Source: Catenulispora sp. GP43 (GTDB lineage Bacteria > Actinomycetota > Actinomycetes > Streptomycetales > Catenulisporaceae). From it: a stretch of DNA of 64,000 nt. The translations under genes and the position numbers were made by a program. The notes beneath the pieces are model-generated. The model saw only the letters and a list, made by a program, of their open reading frames with translations, was not told the origin of the DNA and did not search any database. Position 1 is the first letter of the stretch, and each line of letters begins with the position of its first letter. Location of the stretch: the NCBI RefSeq assembly GCF_041260665.1, contig NZ_JBGCCT010000008.1, positions 248,001 through 312,000 of the forward strand, written 5' to 3'. Shown here piece after piece: positions 49,934-56,938 of the stretch.

Positions 49934-50428
49934 GTGAGTTTGGTGGCGTGCCTGGCGCGGTTCGCGGAGACGGCCTCGCTCGGACAGATGCGGGTGGGCG
50001 CGTCGTTCGAGGACGTGGTGCGGATCCACGGCGAGTACTACGAGGCCGGCGGGCCGCATCGGGGGTGGCCGCGCCTGTTCGGGTTCGGCGACGTCGAGCT
50101 GTCGGTCTGTCGGTGCCGGCGCGTGAACTTGATCTGCGTTCAGACATGGCGCGAGGAAACCGAGCTTCCTGATGAGAATCGAGTCGGCTGCCAGGTGTTC
50201 CCCGGGCGACCCACGCAGGAGGAGGTCACCGAGGCCCTGGACGCGGCCGGAGTCGGCTGGCGCCCCCACCCGCCCCTGACCCTTCCGGGCCAGACCGCGA
50301 TCCTCGCCGACATCACCGCCGTCTCGTTCGTGTTCGAGCTCGAAGACGACGAGCCGCCGCATCTGAACGTGGTCGGCGCCCCCGGTGACTACCACGAGTG
50401 CCCCGAGGCCCCGGCCCCGCGAAGATGA
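49934..50428 (+). CDS. Hypothetical protein, 164 residues
   Basis: I do not recognise it. It is soluble, slightly acidic and has no signal peptide. Segments such as SLGQMRVGASFEDVVRIHG, FGFGDVELSVCRCRRVNLICVQTW and VSFVFELEDDEP read like a small alpha/beta protein of the sort seen among polymorphic-toxin immunity proteins, but no toxin gene is nearby. GTG 49934 has a TAGGCT hexamer ending 6 bases upstream and no Shine-Dalgarno, suggesting a leaderless mRNA. The 212-base gap before it holds nothing else I can name. Confidence 0.7.
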   Translation: MSLVACLARFAETASLGQMRVGASFEDVVRIHGEYYEAGGPHRGWPRLFGFGDVELSVCRCRRVNLICVQTWREETELPDENRVGCQVFPGRPTQEEVTEALDAAGVGWRPHPPLTLPGQTAILADITAVSFVFELEDDEPPHLNVVGAPGDYHECPEAPAPRR

Positions 50429-50514
50429 CTCTTGTACCATCACGCAGTCCCTCCTACAGTGCAGCGACCTACCGTGATCACGCGGCGCTCGCCGCGGGAG
50501 GGGGTGCCGCCCGT

Positions 50515-52146
50515 ATGGGACAGCGTTCTTCGAAGCCTGCGATACCCGGCGAGGCCGACTACGTCGTCGTCGGTGCCGGCAGCGCCGGTTGTGTGCTGGC
50601 CGCGCGGCTGGCCGCGAGCGGCGCCCGGGTGGTGCTGATCGAGGCCGGCGGGTCCGACCGGACCACGCTGGTCCGCAAACCGGGGCTGATCGCCGCGGTG
50701 CACAGCGTGCCCCAGTTGAAGGCGCGGCTGGACTGGGGCTACTACTCGGTGCCGCAGGCCGACGCCCTCGGGCGCAAGGTCCCGCAGACGCGGGGCAAGG
50801 TGCTCGGCGGCTCCGGGTCGGTGAACGGGATGCTGTTCGTGCGGGGGAACGCCGCCAACTACGACGCGTGGGCCGCGCAGGGTTGTCAGGGCTGGTCGTA
50901 CGCGGACGTACTGCCCAGCTTCAAGAAGCTGGAGAGCTGGGAGGACGGCGAGAGCGAGTTCCGCGGCGGCGCCGGGCCCATCAAGGTGCGGCGGCAGACC
51001 GATGTCACCACCGCGACGCTGGGTTTCATGGAGGCGTTCGCCGACACCGCCGGGGTGAAGGTGCTCGACGACTACAACGGCGAGTCGCAGGAGGGCATCG
51101 GGATCGTCCAGCAGAGCGCGCACGGCGGGCTGCGGTACAGCTCGTCGGTCGGGTACCTGGACGACCACGGCATGGCGCAGCTCCACGTCGTCACCGGGGT
51201 GACCGTCGCTCGGGTGGTGCTGGAGCAGGGCCGGGCGGTCGGGGTCGAGGTCGTCGCCGAGGGCGGCGGGCGGCAGGTGGTGCGGGCCGCGCGCGAGGTG
51301 GTGCTGTGCGCCGGGGTGTTCGGGTCGGCGCAGCTGCTGCAGCTGTCCGGGATCGGGCCGGCCGGGCACCTGCGGTCGGTGGGCGTCGAGGTGGTGGCGG
51401 ACCTGCCGGTCGGCGACAACCTGCACGACCACTTGTTCGTCCCGATGTGCTTCCTGATGCCCGAGGCGCGGAACAAGGGGACGGCGCCGTACTTCGCGCG
51501 GGGCTTCGTCAAGGAGATGACGCGCGGCGGGACGTGGGTGGGGCGCACGGTGTTCGAGGCGGTGGGGTTCGTGCGCAGCCCGTCCGCCGAGACCGTGCCG
51601 GACATGCAGATCCATGTGCTGCCGTGGTCGTACCCGGGCCCGAACCAGGACGCGCCGGTCCGGCACAAGGCCGACCCGCGCCGCACGCTGACGGTGATGC
51701 CGACGCTGATCTACCCCAAGAGCCGCGGGACGCTGCGCCTGGCCTCGGCCGACCCGGCGGCCGCGCCGCTGATCGACCCGGCGTACCTGCACGACCCGGC
51801 GGACGCGAAGCTGCTGCTCGACGGCATGGAGCTGGTCCGCGAGGCGATGGCGCACCGCTCGCTGTCCGGCCGGGTCCACGGCGAGAGCGCGCCGGGATCG
51901 GCGCACGCGAACCGCGCGGCGCTGGCCGCCGAGCTGCCGAACCGCGCGACGACGGTGTACCACCCGGTCGGCACCTGCCGGATGGGCGTCGACGAGCGCG
52001 CGGTGGTGGACCCGGCGCTGCGGGTGCGGGGGATCGAGGGGCTGCGGGTCGCCGACGCGTCGATCATGCCGAGCATCGTCGGCGGGAACACGAACGCGGC
52101 GGCGATGATGATCGGGGAGCACGCGGCGGGGTTGATGCTGGGGTGA
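50515..52146 (+). CDS. GMC family FAD-dependent oxidoreductase (choline dehydrogenase-like)
   Basis: The 543-residue enzyme has the FAD-binding VVVGAGSAGCVLAARLAASG and VLIEAGG, the GMC signature near GKVLGGSGSVNGMLFVRGN, and the second motif LCAGVFGSAQLLQLSGIGPAGHL. The active-site His lies in TTVYHPVGTCRMG and the Asn in IVGGNTNAAAMMIGE. It oxidises an alcohol using FAD; the alcohol is unknown. ATG 50515 lies 11 bases after GGGAGGGGG; a frame upstream is longer but lacks family similarity. Confidence 0.92.
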   Translation: MGQRSSKPAIPGEADYVVVGAGSAGCVLAARLAASGARVVLIEAGGSDRTTLVRKPGLIAAVHSVPQLKARLDWGYYSVPQADALGRKVPQTRGKVLGGSGSVNGMLFVRGNAANYDAWAAQGCQGWSYADVLPSFKKLESWEDGESEFRGGAGPIKVRRQTDVTTATLGFMEAFADTAGVKVLDDYNGESQEGIGIVQQSAHGGLRYSSSVGYLDDHGMAQLHVVTGVTVARVVLEQGRAVGVEVVAEGGGRQVVRAAREVVLCAGVFGSAQLLQLSGIGPAGHLRSVGVEVVADLPVGDNLHDHLFVPMCFLMPEARNKGTAPYFARGFVKEMTRGGTWVGRTVFEAVGFVRSPSAETVPDMQIHVLPWSYPGPNQDAPVRHKADPRRTLTVMPTLIYPKSRGTLRLASADPAAAPLIDPAYLHDPADAKLLLDGMELVREAMAHRSLSGRVHGESAPGSAHANRAALAAELPNRATTVYHPVGTCRMGVDERAVVDPALRVRGIEGLRVADASIMPSIVGGNTNAAAMMIGEHAAGLMLG

Positions 52147-52203
52147 GGGGCCGAAGAGCCGGGGGGCTGAGGGGCTGAGGAACTGACACCAGGGGAGAGA
52201 CGG

Positions 52204-52232
52204 GCCCGGCTCGGCGGGATGCCGAGCCGGGC
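52204..52232. terminator. Bidirectional hairpin terminator
   Basis: A perfect 12-bp stem (GCCCGGCTCGGC with its complement, 5-base loop) sits between the convergent GMC and VIT/VWA genes. A short T-rich run (CTGTTGTTCTT) follows on the plus strand. Confidence 0.75.
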
Positions 52233-52248
52233 CTGTTGTTCTTCTGGC

Positions 52249-54726
52249 CTACCGCTTCCAGAACGGCGCGCGGCGGGGCTTGGCGGCCGGCTTCAGCGAC
52301 TCCAGGAACGCGATGGCGCTGCCGCGGCGCTCGTCGACCGGCTTGTCGGAAGCGGTCAGAGTGGTGAGGAGTTCGGCGATCTCCTCGGCGTGTGTGCCCG
52401 GGGCGAGCTCTCGCAGCTCGGCGGCGAACTCGGCCAGCAGCTCCTCCTGGACCTCGGCGGTGTCGTTCTCGGCGGCGGTCAGGCGGGCGAGCCAGGTCGT
52501 CGCGAGGGTGCCGAGGTCGAGGGCCCCGGGGAACGCGACCTGGTCCAGCGTCATCTTCAGCGACTCCTCCGCGAAGGCGGGCTCCTTCGCCAAAGGCAGC
52601 GGCACCTGCCCCCTTGGGGGCGACGCCGGCATCGGCGCGCTGGGAGACGGCAGCGGGGCGCCGAAGCCGGGCGCGCCGCCGGGACCCGCCGGGCTCGCCA
52701 TGGGCGCGGCGTGCCGGACGCGGATGGATCGGCTGGACACGACCAGATCGTCCAGATCGTCGCTGAGCGCCGAGGCCATGGACAGGCTCGCGTCCCAGCC
52801 GTCGGGAAGGTCGACCGGCTGCGTGACCTGCTTGAGGGTGCCGCCCTTGTTCACCACCCGGGTGTCGACCACCACGAAGGCGGTGAAGCGGGACAGCACA
52901 CTGTGGTCCACCGAGGTCGCGACGATCGCCTGTTCGATCTCGGCCTGCCCGTCGTAGGTCGAGAGGTAGCGGTCCTCCAGGTCGCGGATGCGGCCGCGGG
53001 CCCAGAACTGCGCCAGGCCGGCGTCGGCGGCCTCGACGGCGGGCACGCGCGTGTTCCAGGCGGAACCGTCGGCAGCGGTGCCGGTGATGACGATGGTGGG
53101 GGAGCCGATGGTGGGGGAGTCGCTGGATTCGGCACCATCGCCGACCGCGGTCTCCGTCCCGCTGAACCGCCCCGCCACCACCAAAGGCGCCCCGACGAAC
53201 AGATCCGGAAGCCGCGCCGGCGTCACCGAGTCCTGATCCACCACCAGGCCGCCGGCCCCGGCCAGCCGCAGTCCGGTCACCAGCGGCGTGCCGATGCGCC
53301 GGTGGATGGCGTCCATCGCCTCGTCCAGGCGGTCCTCGGACTCCACCAGCTCGCAGTGTCCGCCGCCGAGCGTGGCCAGCCGGCGCAGGAATCCGGCGTT
53401 GACCGCGCTGTCGATGCCGACCGTGTGGACCCGGATGTGCTTGAGCTTGCGGCCCAGGGACTTCAGCATCCCGTCCTCGTTGCCGACCTGGCCGTCGGTC
53501 ACCAGGATCAGGACCCTGTCGCGATCCGTGCCGTCGCCGGTCAGCAGGTCGGCGGCCTGGTGCAGCGGCGTCTCCATCTCGGTGCCGCCGCGCGCGTCGA
53601 CGGCGGCCAGGTGCTGCACGGCGCGGAAGCGGTGGCGGTCGGTGGCCTCGGACAGGCCGGAGGTGAGCCCGTCGGGGACGTCGATCTCGTCGTCGAAGGT
53701 CAGCACCGAGAACCGGTCGGCGGCGGTCAGCGTGTCGACGATGCGGGCCGCGGAGCGGCGGGCCGCCGCCATCTTCCAGCCGCTCATGCTGCCGGAGCGG
53801 TCCAGGACCAGCGCCACGTCGCGGGGCCGGACGGCGCCGGTCGGCTCGGGCGGCAGGACGGTCAGCAGGAACGTGCCGGCCGGACCCTGCTCGTCCCGGG
53901 CCACCGCCAGCGACGTCGCCGCCGCCGAACCGCCGTAGGCCAGGCGCAGCACGAAGTCGCGGTCGGCGCGCGCGCCCGGGTCCAGGCGCACCAGGTAGCG
54001 TCCGGCGTCGGGCTCCTCGACGCTCACCCCGTGCAGACTCGACGTCAGCCCGGTCAGCGGCAGCTCCACCGGGTCCACCGCCACCTCGATCGAGAGCCGC
54101 ACCGGATTCGGGAAGCCGGGCAACAGGATCGGCGGGCTGATGCGGGAGGCGTCGGGCACCTGGTCGGTGTCGTCCGCGGTCCCGCTGCCCACCTGCTCGC
54201 CGGGCAGTCCGGCGCCGGGGACGTAGCGGGGCGCGACCACCAGCGGGAAGCGGAACGTGGCCTGGCCGTCCTCGTACGGCAGCCGGCCCGACAGCGTCGT
54301 GCGCACCACCACGCGCTCCCCGGGCATGATGTTGCCGACCCGCAGGGTGAACACCCCCGGCCGCTCCTCCTCGGCGATCGAGGCGCGCTTGCCCTCGGCG
54401 ATCGCCGCGTCGTAGTCGGCGCGCGCCGCCTCCCGCTCCTTCACCACGCCCTCGACCACGCGGTCCGCGGCCTCCATCCGCAGCCGGGTCACCGCCGCGC
54501 GGTCCGGGAGCGGGAAGATGTACGTGGCCTCCAACGGCACGTCGTACGGGTTGCGGAAGCCCTGCGCGAGCTCGGTGCGCACCGCCAGCCCGGCCACGTG
54601 GGAGCGCACCTCGATCAGCTCCAGCGGGAGGTTCCCGCGCTCGGTCCGCAGCGCCCCGAGGCCGCCCTCGGGCTCGGGCCGCGGCGCTTCCTCGACGACC
54701 TCGACGACACCAGTGCGAACAGTCAT
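52249..54726 (-). CDS. VIT and von Willebrand factor A domain protein
   Basis: The 825-residue protein has an N-terminal VIT domain (about 35-165; AQGFRNPYDVPLEATYIFPLPDRAAVTRLRM, GVFTLRVGNIMPGERVVVRTTLSG) and a VWA domain (about 300-470) with an intact metal site DRSGSMSG, the Thr in GGTEMETPL, and ILVTDGQVGNE. The rest is beta-rich, then a Pro-rich linker and a C-terminal helical region ending FWKR. The layout is that of inter-alpha-trypsin-inhibitor heavy-chain-like proteins found in bacteria. There is no signal peptide, so it likely acts in the cytoplasm; function unknown. It is 35 bases downstream of the MerR gene, probably one operon. The ribosome-binding site is GAGGGGGAAG. Confidence 0.9.
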   Translation of the reverse strand: MTVRTGVVEVVEEAPRPEPEGGLGALRTERGNLPLELIEVRSHVAGLAVRTELAQGFRNPYDVPLEATYIFPLPDRAAVTRLRMEAADRVVEGVVKEREAARADYDAAIAEGKRASIAEEERPGVFTLRVGNIMPGERVVVRTTLSGRLPYEDGQATFRFPLVVAPRYVPGAGLPGEQVGSGTADDTDQVPDASRISPPILLPGFPNPVRLSIEVAVDPVELPLTGLTSSLHGVSVEEPDAGRYLVRLDPGARADRDFVLRLAYGGSAAATSLAVARDEQGPAGTFLLTVLPPEPTGAVRPRDVALVLDRSGSMSGWKMAAARRSAARIVDTLTAADRFSVLTFDDEIDVPDGLTSGLSEATDRHRFRAVQHLAAVDARGGTEMETPLHQAADLLTGDGTDRDRVLILVTDGQVGNEDGMLKSLGRKLKHIRVHTVGIDSAVNAGFLRRLATLGGGHCELVESEDRLDEAMDAIHRRIGTPLVTGLRLAGAGGLVVDQDSVTPARLPDLFVGAPLVVAGRFSGTETAVGDGAESSDSPTIGSPTIVITGTAADGSAWNTRVPAVEAADAGLAQFWARGRIRDLEDRYLSTYDGQAEIEQAIVATSVDHSVLSRFTAFVVVDTRVVNKGGTLKQVTQPVDLPDGWDASLSMASALSDDLDDLVVSSRSIRVRHAAPMASPAGPGGAPGFGAPLPSPSAPMPASPPRGQVPLPLAKEPAFAEESLKMTLDQVAFPGALDLGTLATTWLARLTAAENDTAEVQEELLAEFAAELRELAPGTHAEEIAELLTTLTASDKPVDERRGSAIAFLESLKPAAKPRRAPFWKR

Positions 54727-54761
54727 ATCGCTTCCCCCTCTAGGAGCAGTTGCAGGCGGTA

Positions 54762-55502
54762 TCAGGCCTCGGCCAAGCCGAGTCGGTCCAGCAGGTCCAG
54801 CAGCGGCCGCGCCGCCTCGGCGATCGCGGCCCGTTCGGCGGCCTCCGGCGCGCGGCCGGACGGCAGGAGCAGGGTGACGCCGGAGCCCAGGCGGATGCCG
54901 TGGACGGGTGGTGCGACGTCGGTGGATGTGTTGGCGTTGGCGGATGTGGCGGTGTCGGTGGATGTGTTGGCGTTGGCGGATGTGGCGGTGTCGGTGGATG
55001 TGTTGGTGTCGGCGGATGTGACGGGCGAGCCTGATCCGGGTGCTGATCCCGCGGCCGCCGACGGCGCCGGGGACGTGACCCAGAACCGCTTCCTGGCCTC
55101 GGGCTCCGAGCTCGCCCCGGGGCTGGCGGGTGCCGGCTCGTCCGCCGCCTCCACCTGGGCCAGCAGCGCGTCCAGGTCGGCGGGCAGCATGGCGATCTCC
55201 TCGACCGCGGACTCATCCGCCCCGAGCAGCCGCTCCTGCACCGCCGCCACCGTCAGCCCGCTCGCCTGCAGCCGCTTGATCGCGACCAGCTGCGCCAGGT
55301 GCGACCGGTCGTACAGCGCGGTCCGGCCGCGCATCGCCGCCGGACGGCCGAGCAGGCCGATGGAGGTGTACCAGCGGATGGTCCGCACGTCGGGCACCTC
55401 CCTGATCCGGCCGTTGGGTTGGGTCGGTGACGCGTCCGTCAGCGCCGCCGCGGCCAGCCGTGCCAGCCGGTCGATGGTCCATGCCGCCGAGTCACCGTTC
55501 AC
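54762..55502 (-). CDS. MerR family transcriptional regulator with repeat-bearing linker
   Basis: The 246-residue protein has a MerR winged helix-turn-helix (about 30-100): VRTIRWYTSIGLLGRPAAMRGRTALYDRSHLAQLVAIKRLQASGLTVAAVQERLLG. A coiled segment follows, then a Thr/Ser/Asn linker of three near-identical 12-residue units (about 160-195), and a C-terminal helix. There is no metal-binding Cys set, so an organic or peptide signal is more likely. GTG 55502 is chosen because a frame upstream is part of the promoter and palindrome. The -10 CACTAT ends 7 bases before it, so the mRNA is probably leaderless. Confidence 0.8.
   Translation of the reverse strand: MNGDSAAWTIDRLARLAAAALTDASPTQPNGRIREVPDVRTIRWYTSIGLLGRPAAMRGRTALYDRSHLAQLVAIKRLQASGLTVAAVQERLLGADESAVEEIAMLPADLDALLAQVEAADEPAPASPGASSEPEARKRFWVTSPAPSAAAGSAPGSGSPVTSADTNTSTDTATSANANTSTDTATSANANTSTDVAPPVHGIRLGSGVTLLLPSGRAPEAAERAAIAEAARPLLDLLDRLGLAEA
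54918..55025 (-). repeat. Three 36-bp tandem repeats inside the MerR gene
   Basis: Units at 54918-54953, 54954-54989 and 54990-55025. The first two are identical and the third differs slightly. Each encodes 12 residues (TATSANANTSTD) in the linker between the DNA-binding and C-terminal parts. In-frame gain or loss would change linker length only. Confidence 0.92.
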
Positions 55503-55513
55503 GGGACCTATAG

Positions 55514-55537
55514 TGACACTGTCATATGACAGTGTCA
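55514..55537. promoter_or_regulatory. Perfect 24-bp palindrome in the MerR promoter
   Basis: The arm TGACACTGTCAT is followed by its exact complement. On the minus strand TTGACA (55538-55533) is a -35 hexamer and CACTAT (55515-55510) lies 17 bases further, so the palindrome fills the spacer, the position where MerR regulators bind. A TATAGG at 20-base spacing is an alternative -10. Confidence 0.75.
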
Positions 55538-55589
55538 ACGTGTCGGGGGATCGTTGATCCGGCGGTAGGGCGCTGATACGGTCCCGCGT

Positions 55590-56852
55590 GTGGTCGTGAG
55601 TCCTCGGTACCGTGCGCCGGTGCTGCTTGCCGCCGCCGCTGTCGTCGCTGTCGTCGGCGCGGCGCTGGCCGCCGCCGGTCCTTTCGCGGCGCCGGCCTCG
55701 GCGGCCTCGGCGTCAGGGACGGCCGCGGTGCCGCCCCCGCCGAGCGTGGACGTCGCCTCCTACGTGCTCGTGGACTACGACACCGGCCAGATCCTCGCCG
55801 AGCAGGACCCGCACCGCACGCTGTACCCGGCCAGCACGCTCAAGGTCCTGACCGCCGACACCCTCATCCCGCGCCTGGACCCGTCCCGCCGGATCATCCC
55901 GCAGGCCGCCGACTTCGCCGCCGAGCCCGACGGCAGCGTGGTCGGCATGACCGCGGGCGTCACCTACACCGTGGCCGACCTGTGGCGCGCGACGTTCGTG
56001 GAGTCGGCCAACGACGCCGTCGCCGAACTGGCGCACCTGTCCGGGGGCCTGAACGCCACGGTCGCGGCGATGCGCCACGAAGCCCAGACCCTCGGCGCGC
56101 ACGACACCACGGTCGTCGACGCGGACGGCTACGACCAGGACGGCCAGCTCACCAGCGCCTACGACCTGGCCCTGTTCGCCCGTGCGGGGCTGCGCCTGTC
56201 GGCCTTCCGCGGCTACTGCGACCTGAAGCAGACCACGTTCCCCGGGCCCAAGGGCACGACCCTCACGCTCACCAGCCACGACCCGATGGTCAAGGACTAC
56301 CCGGGCATGATCGGCATCAAGGGCGGCCTGACCACCAAGGCCGGCCACACCTACGTCGGCGCCGCGACCAGGAACGGGCACACGGTCGTCGAGACCCTGA
56401 TGCTCGGCGGCACGGACATCTTCGACCAGGCCTCGAAGTTGATGGACTGGGCTTTCCAGGCCGACGGGCAGGTCGCGCCGGTGGGGACGCTCGGGGGCGC
56501 TTCCGGTTCCGGGTCGAAGCCTTCGCCGACGCCCAGCCCCACACCCACACCCACGCCTTCGCCGACACCGTCACCCACTCCGACTCCGATGCCGACTCCG
56601 ACTCCGGCGTCAGTGACAGCGTCGCCGACACTGTCAGATTCAGATACAGACAGCGGAACCGGCCAGACGCCCACCGCGCCGGGGACGGCCACCCTCCGGT
56701 ATACGGGCTCGAACAACCCCATCGCCGCCGCACGATCGCAGCCCTCTGTGACACCCTGGAAGGGCGCGGCGTGGCTGGGCGCCGCGGCGGCCGTGGCCGC
56801 GATCGCCGTGCCGGTGGGCGCGCAGGGAGCCCACCGGCGCCGGAAGCGATAG
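55590..56852 (+). CDS. D-alanyl-D-alanine carboxypeptidase (peptidase S11), membrane-anchored
   Basis: The 420-residue protein has a signal peptide (about 1-42) and an S11 catalytic domain with ASTLK (Ser82, Lys85) and the SAN motif (Ser139-Asn141). The third motif reads IKGGLTTKAG, KGG instead of the usual KTG. A Pro/Thr/Ser linker (about 310-345) and a C-terminal helix with a basic tail (WLGAAAAVAAIAVPVGAQGAHRRRKR) anchor it to the membrane. It trims the terminal D-Ala of peptidoglycan stem peptides. GTG 55590 is used. Confidence 0.9.
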   Translation: MVVSPRYRAPVLLAAAAVVAVVGAALAAAGPFAAPASAASASGTAAVPPPPSVDVASYVLVDYDTGQILAEQDPHRTLYPASTLKVLTADTLIPRLDPSRRIIPQAADFAAEPDGSVVGMTAGVTYTVADLWRATFVESANDAVAELAHLSGGLNATVAAMRHEAQTLGAHDTTVVDADGYDQDGQLTSAYDLALFARAGLRLSAFRGYCDLKQTTFPGPKGTTLTLTSHDPMVKDYPGMIGIKGGLTTKAGHTYVGAATRNGHTVVETLMLGGTDIFDQASKLMDWAFQADGQVAPVGTLGGASGSGSKPSPTPSPTPTPTPSPTPSPTPTPMPTPTPASVTASPTLSDSDTDSGTGQTPTAPGTATLRYTGSNNPIAAARSQPSVTPWKGAAWLGAAAAVAAIAVPVGAQGAHRRRKR

Positions 56853-56920
56853 GGCGAAAACCAACGGCGCCTGGCCCCGAAGGACCGGACGCCGCTGGAC
56901 GCCAGACGCCGAACGTCAGA

Positions 56921-56936
56921 GGTTCGCGAGCGAACC
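56921..56936 (-). terminator. Short inverted repeat after the kinase gene
   Basis: A 7-bp perfect stem (GGTTCGC with GCGAACC) with only two bases between arms lies 2 bases past the kinase stop. A weak terminator candidate. Confidence 0.3.
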
Positions 56937-56938
56937 CG

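Noticed and set aside
52219-55557. A 1112-codon plus-strand frame opposite the VIT/VWA and MerR genes
   Set aside because: It runs through the terminator hairpin and the promoter palindrome and shows no domain, so it is a shadow frame.
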